From Brevibacterium zhoupengii (GTDB lineage: Bacteria; Actinomycetota; Actinomycetes; Actinomycetales; Brevibacteriaceae), in assembly GCF_021117425.1 (NCBI RefSeq), contig NZ_CP088298.1:1984001-2048000 (forward strand): 64,000 bases of DNA, given 5' to 3'. The translations under genes were made by a program, and so were the position numbers. Each line of letters opens with the position of its first letter. Position 1 is the stretch's first letter. Under the pieces are notes generated by a model. The model was not told the DNA's origin. It worked only from the letters and a program-made list of their open reading frames with translations, and did not search any database. Below are positions 36,716-45,507 of the stretch, piece after piece.

Positions 36716-37840
36716 TCAGACCGGGCTGAGACCCAAGGATCGTCCCGACAGGCCGCGTGAGCGATGGGACAGCGCTGATGCCAAAGAAGCGAACTCGCGT
36801 GCTGCGGGGGAGTCGGGGGAGGCCAACACCACCGGCAGCCCGGCATCCGAGCCTTCGCGGACCTGCGTGTCGAGTGGCACCTGGCCCAGCAGCTTGACCT
36901 GGGAACCGATCGTCTCCGACAGGTTCGCGGCCACCTGGGCACCGCCCCCGGAGCCGAAGACCTCCATCCGGGTGCCGTCAGGCATCTCCATCCATGACAT
37001 GTTCTCGATCACCCCGGCCAGACGCTGGTCGGTCTGGGTGGCGATCGATCCCGCGCGTTCGGCGACCTGTGCGGCAGCCTGCTGGGGTGTTGTGATGACG
37101 AGGAGCTCGGACCCCGGGAGCAGCTGCGCTACGGAGATCGCAATGTCACCGGTGCCCGGAGGCAGGTCGAGGAGGAGAACGTCGAGGTCGCCCCAGAAGA
37201 CATCGGTGAGGAACTGCTGGAGGGCGCGGTGGAGCATCGGTCCTCGCCATACGACGGCCTGGTTCGGTGGCACGAACATGCCGATGCTCATGACCTTCAC
37301 GTTGTGAGCGACCTGCGGGATGATCATGTCGTCGACTCGGGTCGGTTTGCCGGAGAGGCCGAGCATCGCGGGAATCGAAAAGCCGTAGATGTCCGCGTCG
37401 ACGACGCCCACGCGCAGTCCGCTCTGGGCCAGGGAGACGGCGAGGTTGGCGGTGATCGATGACTTACCGACTCCGCCCTTGCCTGAGGCGATGGCGTAGA
37501 CCTTCGTCAGAGAGTCGGGCTTGTTGAACGGAATCTCGCGGCTCGTGCCCGGTCCTTGGAGCTTTTCACGCATCGCGGTGCGCTGTTCGGGCGTCATCGT
37601 CCCGAGGATCACCGACACATCGGTGACTCCGTCAACCTGCGAGACCGCAGCCGTGGTGTCTTTGGTGATCGTGTCTTTGAGAGGACAGCCGGCGATGGTG
37701 AGTAGGACGGTGACGGTGACTTTTCCACCCTCGATGCTGACGGACTCGACCATGTCGAGTTCGACGATGCTGCGGCGGATCTCCGGATCGATGACGCCTG
37801 TCAGAGCTTCCCTGACTGCGTCTTCGGATGGCCCACTCAT
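36716..37840 (-). CDS. mrp: Mrp/NBP35-family iron-sulfur cluster carrier ATPase
   Basis: The 374-residue protein has an N-terminal MIP18/DUF59 domain (about residues 5-80, with TIAGCPLKD) and a ParA-like ATPase domain with the deviant Walker A ASGKGGVGKSS (about residue 118). It also has DADIYGFSIPAMLG and LLLDLPPGTGD. The family carries Fe-S clusters to apoproteins. The CxxC pair usual after the ENMS motif is replaced by WMEMPDGTRM, as I recall for actinobacterial Mrp, so cluster binding may use other residues. It lies downstream of the DUF1003 and CBS genes on the same strand. Confidence 0.93.
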   Translation of the reverse strand: MSGPSEDAVREALTGVIDPEIRRSIVELDMVESVSIEGGKVTVTVLLTIAGCPLKDTITKDTTAAVSQVDGVTDVSVILGTMTPEQRTAMREKLQGPGTSREIPFNKPDSLTKVYAIASGKGGVGKSSITANLAVSLAQSGLRVGVVDADIYGFSIPAMLGLSGKPTRVDDMIIPQVAHNVKVMSIGMFVPPNQAVVWRGPMLHRALQQFLTDVFWGDLDVLLLDLPPGTGDIAISVAQLLPGSELLVITTPQQAAAQVAERAGSIATQTDQRLAGVIENMSWMEMPDGTRMEVFGSGGGAQVAANLSETIGSQVKLLGQVPLDTQVREGSDAGLPVVLASPDSPAAREFASLASALSHRSRGLSGRSLGLSPV

Positions 37841-37883
37841 GTGTTCACGTCCTTTCGCTTCCCACTCGGTCTTCGCGGGACCT

Positions 37884-38417
37884 TCAGCCTACCTGTTCGT
37901 CGTCGGGCCGGTCACTTCGGACCGGGTCGCTGACAGGTTCCTTCGCGTCCTCCTCAAGCTCCTTGAGCAGGTCTCGGAGCTCGGAGCGGATGAAGTCTCG
38001 AGTCGCCACCTCACGCATCGCGATGCGCAGTGCGGCGACCTCGCGCGCCAAGTATTCGGTGTCGGCGAGGTTGCGCTCGGCCCGCTGCCTGTCGTGTTCG
38101 AACTCGACACGGTCGCGGTCGGTGCTGCGGTTCTCGGCCAACAGGATCAGCGGCGCGGCATAGGAAGCCTGCAGCGACAGGATCAGCGTCAGCAGAGTGA
38201 AGTTCAACGACCGCGGATCGAACTGCCAAGCCTCGGGGAGAAGAGTGTTCCACAGCAGCCAGACGGCGCAGAACACGGTCATCCCCACAAGGAACGCGGG
38301 AGTGCCCATGAACCGGGCGAAGCCTTCGGCCCCGCGGCCGAAGGTCTCCGGGGACATCGCAATGTTCGGCAGCCGGCGTCTGCTTGAACGGGGAACGTCG
38401 AAATCGTCAGCAGCCAC
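37884..38417 (-). CDS. DUF1003 membrane protein
   Basis: The 177-residue protein has two membrane helices (about residues 42-60 and 72-92) and the DUF1003 core FDPRSLNFTLLTLILSLQAS followed by AAPLILLAENRSTDRDR. A charged C-terminal coiled coil rich in Glu and Arg follows. Function is unknown. GTG 38417 has AGGAGGGG before it, two bases after the upstream gene's stop. Linkage with the MgtE_N/CBS gene and mrp is as in Rv1229c-Rv1232c. Confidence 0.92.
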   Translation of the reverse strand: MAADDFDVPRSSRRRLPNIAMSPETFGRGAEGFARFMGTPAFLVGMTVFCAVWLLWNTLLPEAWQFDPRSLNFTLLTLILSLQASYAAPLILLAENRSTDRDRVEFEHDRQRAERNLADTEYLAREVAALRIAMREVATRDFIRSELRDLLKELEEDAKEPVSDPVRSDRPDDEQVG

Positions 38418-38419
38418 AG

Positions 38420-39694
38420 CTATCCCCTCCTATGGTCATCGCGGCCGGTGACTCGCCAGTCATCGGGCAGCAGCTCATCGAGGACGTCATCGACGGTGAC
38501 CACGCCGATGAGGCGGTCGTTCTCGTCGGTGATCGGCACCGACACCAGATTGTACGCGGCAAGCAGTTTCGTGACCTCGCCCAGCGGTGAGTCCGGTGGC
38601 AGCGCCTCGACCTCCGTGTCGAGCATGATGCCGACGGCCTCGTGCGGGGGATGGCGCAGCATCTCCTGAATGTGGACGATCCCCAGATACTTACCCGTCG
38701 GCGTCTCGACCGGCTGCCGGCAGACGAAGACGGCGGCCGCCAACGCTGCGGGAAGATCTTCTCTGCGCACGTGAGCGAGCGCCTCGGCGACGGTGGTCTC
38801 CGGGGTCAGAATGACCGGTTCTGTGGTCATCAGCCCGCCGGCGGTGTCGTCGTCGTAGGACAGCAGGGTGCGCACATCCTCGGCGTCGTCGGGTTCCATG
38901 AGTGCGAGGAACCGTTCTGCCTGCTCATCACTGAGCTCACCGAGGAGGTCGGCCGCGTCATCGGGCTCCATCTCTTCCAGCACCGTCACCGCACGTTCGG
39001 TGTCGAGGGCGGAGAGGAGCTCGACTTGGGTCTCATCGGGCAGCTCTTCGATGACGTCGGCCAGCCGCTCGTCGTCGAGGGCGCGGGCGACCTGGAGACG
39101 ACGTTCGGGCTTCATCTCGAACAGGACGTCGGCGAGGTCTGCGGGCTTCGTATCCTGGTAGGCGGCAATGAGCTGCGTGGCCTCCTGATCGACATTGGAG
39201 TCGGTCGGATGCTCGGTGTCGGTCCATGAGATCTGCATCGTCTCACCGCGCCGGCGGAAAGCGGAGAAGGCGCTGCGTTCCTGGACTCTGCGCACGAACA
39301 GCCGTGTGACCTCCCAATCCTTGTTCACCTGCTGTTCGATGCCGACGTCTTCGATCTGGATAGGGGAGTCGTCTTCGCGCAGCCGCAGACGGCGGTCAAG
39401 AAGGTCGTTGACGACCAGTGTCTCCGAGTGGCGCTGTTCGAAGCGGCGCATGTTCACCAACCCTGTAGTGATGACCTGACCGGAGTCGATGGAGGTCACA
39501 CGTCCCATCGGCACGAAGACTCGCCGTCTGCCCGGAACCTCGACGACGAGTCCGATGACGCGGGGGAACTGCCGCATGGTTGCGCGGTAGACGATGACGG
39601 CGTCTCGTACACGTCCGACTTGATCCCCGAGAGGGTCGAAGACAGGGACGGCGATGAGGCGCGCGACGAAGACTCTTTTCGGTGGACCACTCAT
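38420..39694 (-). CDS. PRC-barrel, MgtE_N and CBS-domain protein without channel
   Basis: The 424-residue soluble protein has an N-terminal PRC-barrel-like part (VFDPLGDQVGRVRDAVI, about residues 17-33). A MgtE N-terminal superhelix follows (repeats such as DDERLADVIEELPDETQ and MEPDDAADLLGELSDE, about 195-285). Two CBS domains complete it (about 286-405, ending VPITDENDRLIGVVTVDDVL). Real MgtE channels then continue into five membrane helices; none is present. It may sense Mg2+ or nucleotides and regulate a partner, with the adjacent DUF1003 membrane protein as an obvious candidate (inference). It corresponds to Rv1232c. Confidence 0.9.
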   Translation of the reverse strand: MSGPPKRVFVARLIAVPVFDPLGDQVGRVRDAVIVYRATMRQFPRVIGLVVEVPGRRRVFVPMGRVTSIDSGQVITTGLVNMRRFEQRHSETLVVNDLLDRRLRLREDDSPIQIEDVGIEQQVNKDWEVTRLFVRRVQERSAFSAFRRRGETMQISWTDTEHPTDSNVDQEATQLIAAYQDTKPADLADVLFEMKPERRLQVARALDDERLADVIEELPDETQVELLSALDTERAVTVLEEMEPDDAADLLGELSDEQAERFLALMEPDDAEDVRTLLSYDDDTAGGLMTTEPVILTPETTVAEALAHVRREDLPAALAAAVFVCRQPVETPTGKYLGIVHIQEMLRHPPHEAVGIMLDTEVEALPPDSPLGEVTKLLAAYNLVSVPITDENDRLIGVVTVDDVLDELLPDDWRVTGRDDHRRG

Positions 39695-39885
39695 GCTCTC
39701 AAGCCTACGGGGTCACCACCATCGGACGCGCGAAGCGCGGCTGTGCGACCGGCTGTCGGCGGTCGCCATTCGGCCATCACTCTCCGTTCACCAAGCCGTC
39801 TTGCCGCATCCATTCAGGATTCTCTCAGGCTCCCTAGGGTCTTTTCTCGGCAGAACTTCCCACTACCGAACACAAGGAGACTTCA

Positions 39886-41814
39886 ATGTCGGAACGACGA
39901 TTTCGTCCGAACGTGGTGACAGGACTCAGCGCATGTGCCGCCCTCGCCCTGATGGCACCACTGGTGGGCGCAAGCTCTGCAGCTGCAGCAGACGCTCCCG
40001 CCGAACTCTATGAGGGCCACGTGCAGGTGGACCGTGGACAGGCCGATGACCCGGAGACGCTGAAGGGGCAGGTCTTCGATGACGTCAACGAGAACTCGAA
40101 GCTCGACGGAGACGAGACGGGCATCGCCGACGTCGCCGTGACCAACGGCGTCGACGTCGTGCAGACCGATGGCAAGGGTTCCTACGAGCTGCCCGTTCGT
40201 GACAACATGACGGTCTCCATCACCCAGCCCTCTGGCTGGCAGGTCCCGGTCGACTCGGACAACTTCGCGCAGTTCAGCTACAACCACCTGCCGAAGGGGT
40301 CACCACAGCTCAAGTTCGGTGGAATCAAGCCGACAGGGGACACCCCGAAGGCCGTGAACTTCCCGATGATCGAGTCGTCGTCAACCGCGTCGGCGAAGCA
40401 GGACTGCGCGATCGCCTCCGACACCCAGGCTTATGACAAGACCGAAATGGGCTACGCCCGTGACGGGGTTGTCGGTGACCTCGCCGACCGCACTGACTAC
40501 AAGGGCTGCGGTGTGCTCCTGCTCGGAGACAATGTGGGCGATGACCTCAGCCTCAACGACGAGCTCCGCGATATCTACTCTGAGACGAACGGTCCGGTTC
40601 GTGCCGCTCCCGGCAACCACGACCAGGACTACGACTCCCCGGACGACGCCCACGCACTTGACACCTTCCGTGACCAGTTCGGGCCCGGACACTTCTCCTA
40701 CGACGTCGGCAAGACGCACTTCGTCGTACTCGACAGCATCGAATACTCGGGCAACGAGTCGACGAAGAAGTACAAGGAGAAGATCGGAGAAGAGCAGCTC
40801 GAATGGCTCGAAAACGATCTCAAGAACGTGGCGAAGAACGCTCACGTCGTCATCGCAACCCACGTACCGATCGTCACTCACAAACAGGTCGTGGCCGAGG
40901 ACGCCAAAGAATTCTATGACGTGATCTCCGACTACCCGAATGCGGTGACTGTCGGTGGTCACACGCACACGCAGGAGAACCTCGTGGCCGGTGAACAGCG
41001 CAAGGAATGGGCCGACGAGGGCATCGACACCCTCCCCAATACCCAGATCGTCGCCGGTGCCGTCTCCGGTGACTGGTACTCAGGCGGTCTCAACGCCGAC
41101 GGGCTGCCCTACTCCTTCACCGGTGATGCATCCGAACCAGGCGTCCTCACTCTCGAATTCGACGGATCCGACCGCAGCGAACGCTACACGGTCCGCAACG
41201 AAGACGACGACCATCAGCTGCTGCTGGGCGTGAACTCGCCAGAATGGCGCGATTGGGCACAGGAGGCACAGGACTGGCAGGATGCTGACAAGGAAGGCGA
41301 AGAGCCGGAGGCGATCTCTGAGCGCGTCGTGACTCGCAACGACCTCAAGCAGGGTGACACCTGGCTGACCTCGAGTTTCCTCGCCGGCACATCAGATGCT
41401 CGGGTCGAGGTCAGCTTCGACGGGAAGTCGAGCCAGCTCGCCGAACACACTCAGCCAGGCAAGGGAGAGTCGCTGGCGAAGGGCTGGGAATTCACCGATC
41501 CGTACACGGCCTCGCAGAACCTGCGGACCTCGGGCAGCGTCGGACAGTCAAGCTCCCATCTGTGGCGAGCCGAGATGCCGACCGATCTCGACCTCGGTAC
41601 GCACAGCGCCGAAGTCACCGGCACGGACCGCTACGGCCGTGAGTTCACGGAGACCATCCGCTTCACCGTTGTCGAGGACGAAGCCGCTGCGGCTCAGACC
41701 TCGAAGAAGCAGCTGGAGAAGGACGGCTTCAGCACTCAGCAGGAGAAGAAGGTCGACGCTGACGACCGTCAGGGACTCGACTCGGACGAAGCTCGCCAGG
41801 CGAACGCGAACTGA
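39886..41814 (+). CDS. Secreted calcineurin-like phosphoesterase
   Basis: This 642-residue exported protein has a signal peptide (basic start SERRFRPNV, hydrophobic core and ASSAAAADA cleavage region, about residues 1-36). A SdrD/Cna-B-like beta domain follows (GQVFDDVNENSKLDGDETGI, about 62-81). The metallophosphatase domain has APGNHDQDY (about 243-251), IATHVPIVTH and GGHTHTQEN as metal-ligand motifs. The first motif appears as SDTQAYDK rather than the usual DxH, which may alter metal binding. A C-terminal beta domain and a Gln/Asp-rich tail complete it. The layout resembles the MetallophosN/MetallophosC family. AAGGAGA lies before the ATG. Confidence 0.9.
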   Translation: MSERRFRPNVVTGLSACAALALMAPLVGASSAAAADAPAELYEGHVQVDRGQADDPETLKGQVFDDVNENSKLDGDETGIADVAVTNGVDVVQTDGKGSYELPVRDNMTVSITQPSGWQVPVDSDNFAQFSYNHLPKGSPQLKFGGIKPTGDTPKAVNFPMIESSSTASAKQDCAIASDTQAYDKTEMGYARDGVVGDLADRTDYKGCGVLLLGDNVGDDLSLNDELRDIYSETNGPVRAAPGNHDQDYDSPDDAHALDTFRDQFGPGHFSYDVGKTHFVVLDSIEYSGNESTKKYKEKIGEEQLEWLENDLKNVAKNAHVVIATHVPIVTHKQVVAEDAKEFYDVISDYPNAVTVGGHTHTQENLVAGEQRKEWADEGIDTLPNTQIVAGAVSGDWYSGGLNADGLPYSFTGDASEPGVLTLEFDGSDRSERYTVRNEDDDHQLLLGVNSPEWRDWAQEAQDWQDADKEGEEPEAISERVVTRNDLKQGDTWLTSSFLAGTSDARVEVSFDGKSSQLAEHTQPGKGESLAKGWEFTDPYTASQNLRTSGSVGQSSSHLWRAEMPTDLDLGTHSAEVTGTDRYGREFTETIRFTVVEDEAAAAQTSKKQLEKDGFSTQQEKKVDADDRQGLDSDEARQANAN

Positions 41815-41877
41815 TCGTTTCCCCTGATCGAGGCCACTGATTCTGAGCGAGGCTGTTGAGACAGGTTCGCACAGAAA

Positions 41878-41916
41878 GGGGCGGGTGCCGGCATCGATGA
41901 TGTCGGCACCCGCCCC
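41878..41916. terminator. Strong bidirectional terminator
   Basis: GGGGCGGGTGCCG (41878-41890) pairs perfectly with 41904-41916. Five more pairs close on a 3-base loop, giving an 18-bp stem between the convergent phosphoesterase and peptidase genes. Confidence 0.88.
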
Positions 41917-41973
41917 AGTCTCTGTCTGCACTCGGCCGAGCTGCTGTCTGTGCTCGGCTGAGTTCGGTGCGGC

Positions 41974-43050
41974 TCAGTCCAGTGCGGCGAAGGCCTCCGC
42001 GAAATCGGGCGCGACATCGCTGAGCGTCGGTGGTTGACCCCATGACTCGGCCACTGGTGCGGCAGCGACATGAGCATCGATGACAGCCAGGCTCAGGGCA
42101 TCAGCAGCAGCTGCGGTGATCGTGACCTGGTCGAGTGTCGAGGCCGCGAAATCATCCGGCAGGCTCACCTCACCGGTGGCGATGCCGAAGATCGTGTCAC
42201 CGTCGAAGAGCGTATGCGAGGGGTGAATCGCCCGCGCGATTCCGGCATGGGCACCAGAAGCCAGACGAGTGACCTGCGCCGGATCCAGGGCCGCGTTCGT
42301 GGCAACGATGGCGATGGTCGTGTTCTTCGCCGAGGTGGACTCGGCCGTGGACTCGGGAGTGACCGGCAGGTGACCGATCCGCGGCAGATCGAATCCATAC
42401 GAGTCCAGGAGCGGGCCTGCCCACAGTCTGCCGTCGGGTGTTCCGATCGTGCCCATCGGGTTGGCCACTACAAGAGCGGCAACGGTGTAGCCACCGGGCA
42501 GCCGAATCGCGACCGAACCCATGGAGCTGCGCATGGTCTGCTGTCCCGAACGAGCACCCAGACCCGCGCCGAGGCTGCCCCTGACTTCGGGTTCCTCCGC
42601 TCCTTCGTGTGCCGAGCGAAGGGCTGCCCGTGCCGCAGCCTCACCGTCGACATCCGTCGGCGGACGTGCCGTCCCATCGCCTCGCCCGAGGTCGAATATC
42701 GCGGCTGCGGGGACGAGCGGAATGACAGTGTCGGCAAGCCCGGGAGCAGGGAAACCACGTCCCGCCTCGGCGAGGGTGCGCACCACCCCACTGACCGACT
42801 GCAGGCCCAATGCGGACCCACCGGTGACGACGATCGCATCGGCACCATAGGAATGGGTGCCGGGGGCGATGACATCGGTCTCATGAGTGGCCGGACCGCC
42901 ACCACGGACGTCGACGCCGACCCGCGCACCCGGTGGCGGCAGGACCGCTGTGACACCGGTCAAGCGGTCCGGGTGGAACTGACCGGCGTGGCCCAGCGTG
43001 ATGCCCGAGATCTCGAGAATGCCCCGGCCCCGGAATGGGCCCGAGCTCAT
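41974..43050 (-). CDS. P1/S58-family peptidase (DmpA-like)
   Basis: The 358-residue protein resembles L-aminopeptidase/D-esterase DmpA and relatives, which cut themselves to expose an N-terminal nucleophile. It has GITLGHAGQFHPDRLTGVTA near the start, VRGGGPATHETD, VVTGGSALGL and KNTTIAIVATNAALD (about residues 240-254), the usual processing region. It may hydrolyse small peptides or amides. Its ATG overlaps the stop of the aminopeptidase P gene by four bases, suggesting a joint role in peptide turnover. Confidence 0.88.
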   Translation of the reverse strand: MSSGPFRGRGILEISGITLGHAGQFHPDRLTGVTAVLPPPGARVGVDVRGGGPATHETDVIAPGTHSYGADAIVVTGGSALGLQSVSGVVRTLAEAGRGFPAPGLADTVIPLVPAAAIFDLGRGDGTARPPTDVDGEAAARAALRSAHEGAEEPEVRGSLGAGLGARSGQQTMRSSMGSVAIRLPGGYTVAALVVANPMGTIGTPDGRLWAGPLLDSYGFDLPRIGHLPVTPESTAESTSAKNTTIAIVATNAALDPAQVTRLASGAHAGIARAIHPSHTLFDGDTIFGIATGEVSLPDDFAASTLDQVTITAAAADALSLAVIDAHVAAAPVAESWGQPPTLSDVAPDFAEAFAALD

Positions 43051-44561
43051 CGCCCCTGGACCCAGGCCTCGACCTCAGCCCGGGTCCGCGGGAAGCCTGC
43101 TGAGAGATTCTCGACTCCGTCGGCGGTGACGAGGACGTCGTCTTCGATGCGCACACCGTTGCCTCGGAATTCCTCGGGCAGGAGCAGGTCGTCGGTCTTG
43201 AAATACAGGCCAGGTTCGATCGTGAAGACCATGCCGGGTTCGATCGCCGCATCCAAGTACATTTCGGCCCGTGCCTGAGCACAGTCGTGGACGTCCAGGC
43301 CCAAGTGGTGACTGGTTCCGTGCACCATCCAGCGCCGGTGATGCTGACCCTCCGGTGACAGCGACTGGGCAGCAGAGACCGGCAGGATGCCGAATTCCTC
43401 GAGACGGGCGGCGATGACCTCCATCGCGGCCTCGTGGACCTCGCGGAACTTCACCTCACGGTTGGCATGGTCTGCGGCGACGGCGAAGGCCGCGTCCGAT
43501 GCGTCGAGGACGGCATCGTAGATCTTCGCCTGGACTTCGGTGAAGGTGCCTGAGACCGGCAGCGTGCGGGTGATGTCGGCGGTATAGAGCGAATCGGCCT
43601 CTGCTCCGGCATCGACGAGGACGAGGTCGCCTTCGCGGACTGCGCCGTCATTGCGGATCCAGTGCAGGGTGCAGGCATGGTTGCCCGCGGCGGCAATCGT
43701 GTCGTAGCCGATGCCGTTACCCTCGGAGCGGGCTGCGGTTTCGAAGGCGGTCTCGATGATGCGTTCGCCACGGCGATGAGTAACGGCGGTGGGCAGGGCG
43801 GCGACGACGTTGTCGAAGCCGGTGCGGGTGATGGCGACGGCTTCGCGCAGGGCGGCAACCTCGTGCTCGTCCTTGATCAGTCGCAGCTCGGACAGCAGCT
43901 GGGCAAGTTCGGCATCCCCAGCTTCCGAGATCTCAAGGTCGGCCTGCACCTGTGTGCGGGCGACATCGATGAGGGAGTCGATGCGGACATCGGCCTGGCG
44001 GACCAGCCGAACCGAGATCGCGCCGAGGTCCTTGGTGATCGCGTCGTCGACCGTTGCGGAGCTTTCGGTGGTGATGCCGGTCATCGTCGACATCGCTTCG
44101 AGATCGGCGCGGGGACCGACCCAGTATTCGCCGTACCTGGAATCGGAGAAGAACTCGACGGTGTCCGAGCCCGCGCGGGGCCGGAAGTACAGGGTCACAG
44201 TGTGGGCATCGTCTTCTGGTTCGAAGACGAGAACTGCGTCCGGCTCGGAATCGGCTTCGAGGCCGGTCAGGTGGATGAACGCCGAATGGGCACGGAAACG
44301 GTAGTCGGTATCGTTGGAGCGGACCTTGTGGCCCCCGGCCGGGATGACGAGTCGTTCTCCGGGAAAGGCTGCGGAGACCTGCGCCCGCCGAGCGGGGGTG
44401 AACCCGGCTGCGGCCAGAGCTTGGGCATCGAGTGGAGTACGGTCCCATCCCTCGGCGACGAAATCACGGAATGCCTGCGAATTGGGGCGATGGGATCGGT
44501 TGTTGACTCGATCGTCTAGGGCCTGGGTCTGCTCGGTGCTGTCTTCATTCTGGGCTGTCAT
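43047..44561 (-). CDS. pepP: Xaa-Pro aminopeptidase (aminopeptidase P, M24)
   Basis: This 504-residue metallopeptidase removes N-terminal residues before proline. The N-terminal aminopeptidase P domain is in residues about 55-190. The pita-bread domain has LVLVDAGAEADSLYTADITR (two Asp ligands), GTSHHLGLDVHD (His ligand) and VFTIEPGLYF plus VRIEDDVLVT (Glu ligands). TAGAAT at 44573-44568 ends six bases before ATG 44561, suggesting a leaderless transcript that also carries the P1 peptidase gene. Confidence 0.94.
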   Translation of the reverse strand: MTAQNEDSTEQTQALDDRVNNRSHRPNSQAFRDFVAEGWDRTPLDAQALAAAGFTPARRAQVSAAFPGERLVIPAGGHKVRSNDTDYRFRAHSAFIHLTGLEADSEPDAVLVFEPEDDAHTVTLYFRPRAGSDTVEFFSDSRYGEYWVGPRADLEAMSTMTGITTESSATVDDAITKDLGAISVRLVRQADVRIDSLIDVARTQVQADLEISEAGDAELAQLLSELRLIKDEHEVAALREAVAITRTGFDNVVAALPTAVTHRRGERIIETAFETAARSEGNGIGYDTIAAAGNHACTLHWIRNDGAVREGDLVLVDAGAEADSLYTADITRTLPVSGTFTEVQAKIYDAVLDASDAAFAVAADHANREVKFREVHEAAMEVIAARLEEFGILPVSAAQSLSPEGQHHRRWMVHGTSHHLGLDVHDCAQARAEMYLDAAIEPGMVFTIEPGLYFKTDDLLLPEEFRGNGVRIEDDVLVTADGVENLSAGFPRTRAEVEAWVQGR

Positions 44562-44567
44562 GTTTCC

Positions 44568-44634
44568 ATTCTAGGCACTGCTCACGGTGATTGTCGGGAC
44601 GAGAACGAGCATCCTGTGTGACTGCGGATAGACT
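44568..44634. promoter_or_regulatory. Divergent leaderless promoters, pepP and PHP gene
   Basis: TAGAAT on the minus strand (44573-44568) lies six bases before pepP. TAGACT on the plus strand (44629-44634) lies six bases before the PHP gene. The two boxes are 55 bp apart. Confidence 0.5.
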
Positions 44635-44640
44635 GGGTGC

Positions 44641-45498
44641 ATGGTCATTGATCTCCATGTGCACACTGCGTTCTCGGACGGGACTCAAACCCCGTCCGAA
44701 CTCTTATCCGAAGCGTCGATGGAAGGCATCGATGTGCTCGGCGTCACCGACCATGACACCACTGCGGGTTGGGCTCCAGCGGAAGCAGCCGCACGAGTCT
44801 ACGGCCTGGGTCTGGTCCGGGGGATGGAGATCTCGTGTCGGCACGAGGGAATCAGCGTGCACCTGCTGTCCTACCTGCATGACCCTTATGACACCGGTTT
44901 GGCTGCGGTCGTCGAAGAGACACGCCGCGCCCGACTCGATCGCACCCACCTCATCATCGACCGCCTCGCGGAGGACTATCCCGTGGATATGGATGCGGTC
45001 CTCGCCGTCTCCGGCGAAGACGCGACTATCGGTCGACCCCATATCGCTGACGCTCTGGTTGCGGCTGGCATCGTCGAGTCGCGCACCGAAGCCTTCGCCT
45101 CGATCCTCTCCAGCCACGGCAAATACCATGTGAGCCTGCCGACGATCGATCCGATCACAGCCATCGCGCTGATCCGCGAAGCCGGCGGAGTCTCAGTCTT
45201 CGCCCACCCGCGCGCCGCGATGCGTGGACTCGTCGTGCCGGACACGGCCATGGCCGATTTCATCGCGGCCGGACTCGACGGACTCGAAGTCGATCATCGT
45301 GACAACCCGCAGAGCGAACGTGAGATCATGCGCAGGCTTGCACACGACCATGACCTGATCATCACCGGTTCGAGTGACTACCACGGCACTGGAAAGCCCA
45401 ACCGGCTCGGCGAGCACGTGACGACCGACCACATGTTCGCGAAGCTCCTTGACCGCGCGAACTCCCGTCCCGGGGGAGTCGACTTCATTCAGGGGTGA
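44641..45498 (+). CDS. PHP-domain phosphoesterase
   Basis: The 285-residue metallophosphoesterase has the PHP motifs DLHVHTAFSDGT (about residues 4-15), VTDHDTTAG, GMEISCRHEG, VFAHPRA and SSDYHGTGKPN. It resembles the YciV/RNase AM group, which includes 3',5'-nucleoside bisphosphate phosphatases and 5'-3' exonucleases acting on short RNA. The exact substrate is not determined by sequence alone. The transcript appears leaderless. It converges with the acyltransferase gene (9-bp gap). Confidence 0.9.
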   Translation: MVIDLHVHTAFSDGTQTPSELLSEASMEGIDVLGVTDHDTTAGWAPAEAAARVYGLGLVRGMEISCRHEGISVHLLSYLHDPYDTGLAAVVEETRRARLDRTHLIIDRLAEDYPVDMDAVLAVSGEDATIGRPHIADALVAAGIVESRTEAFASILSSHGKYHVSLPTIDPITAIALIREAGGVSVFAHPRAAMRGLVVPDTAMADFIAAGLDGLEVDHRDNPQSEREIMRRLAHDHDLIITGSSDYHGTGKPNRLGEHVTTDHMFAKLLDRANSRPGGVDFIQG

Positions 45499-45507
45499 AG
45501 CGCGGGC

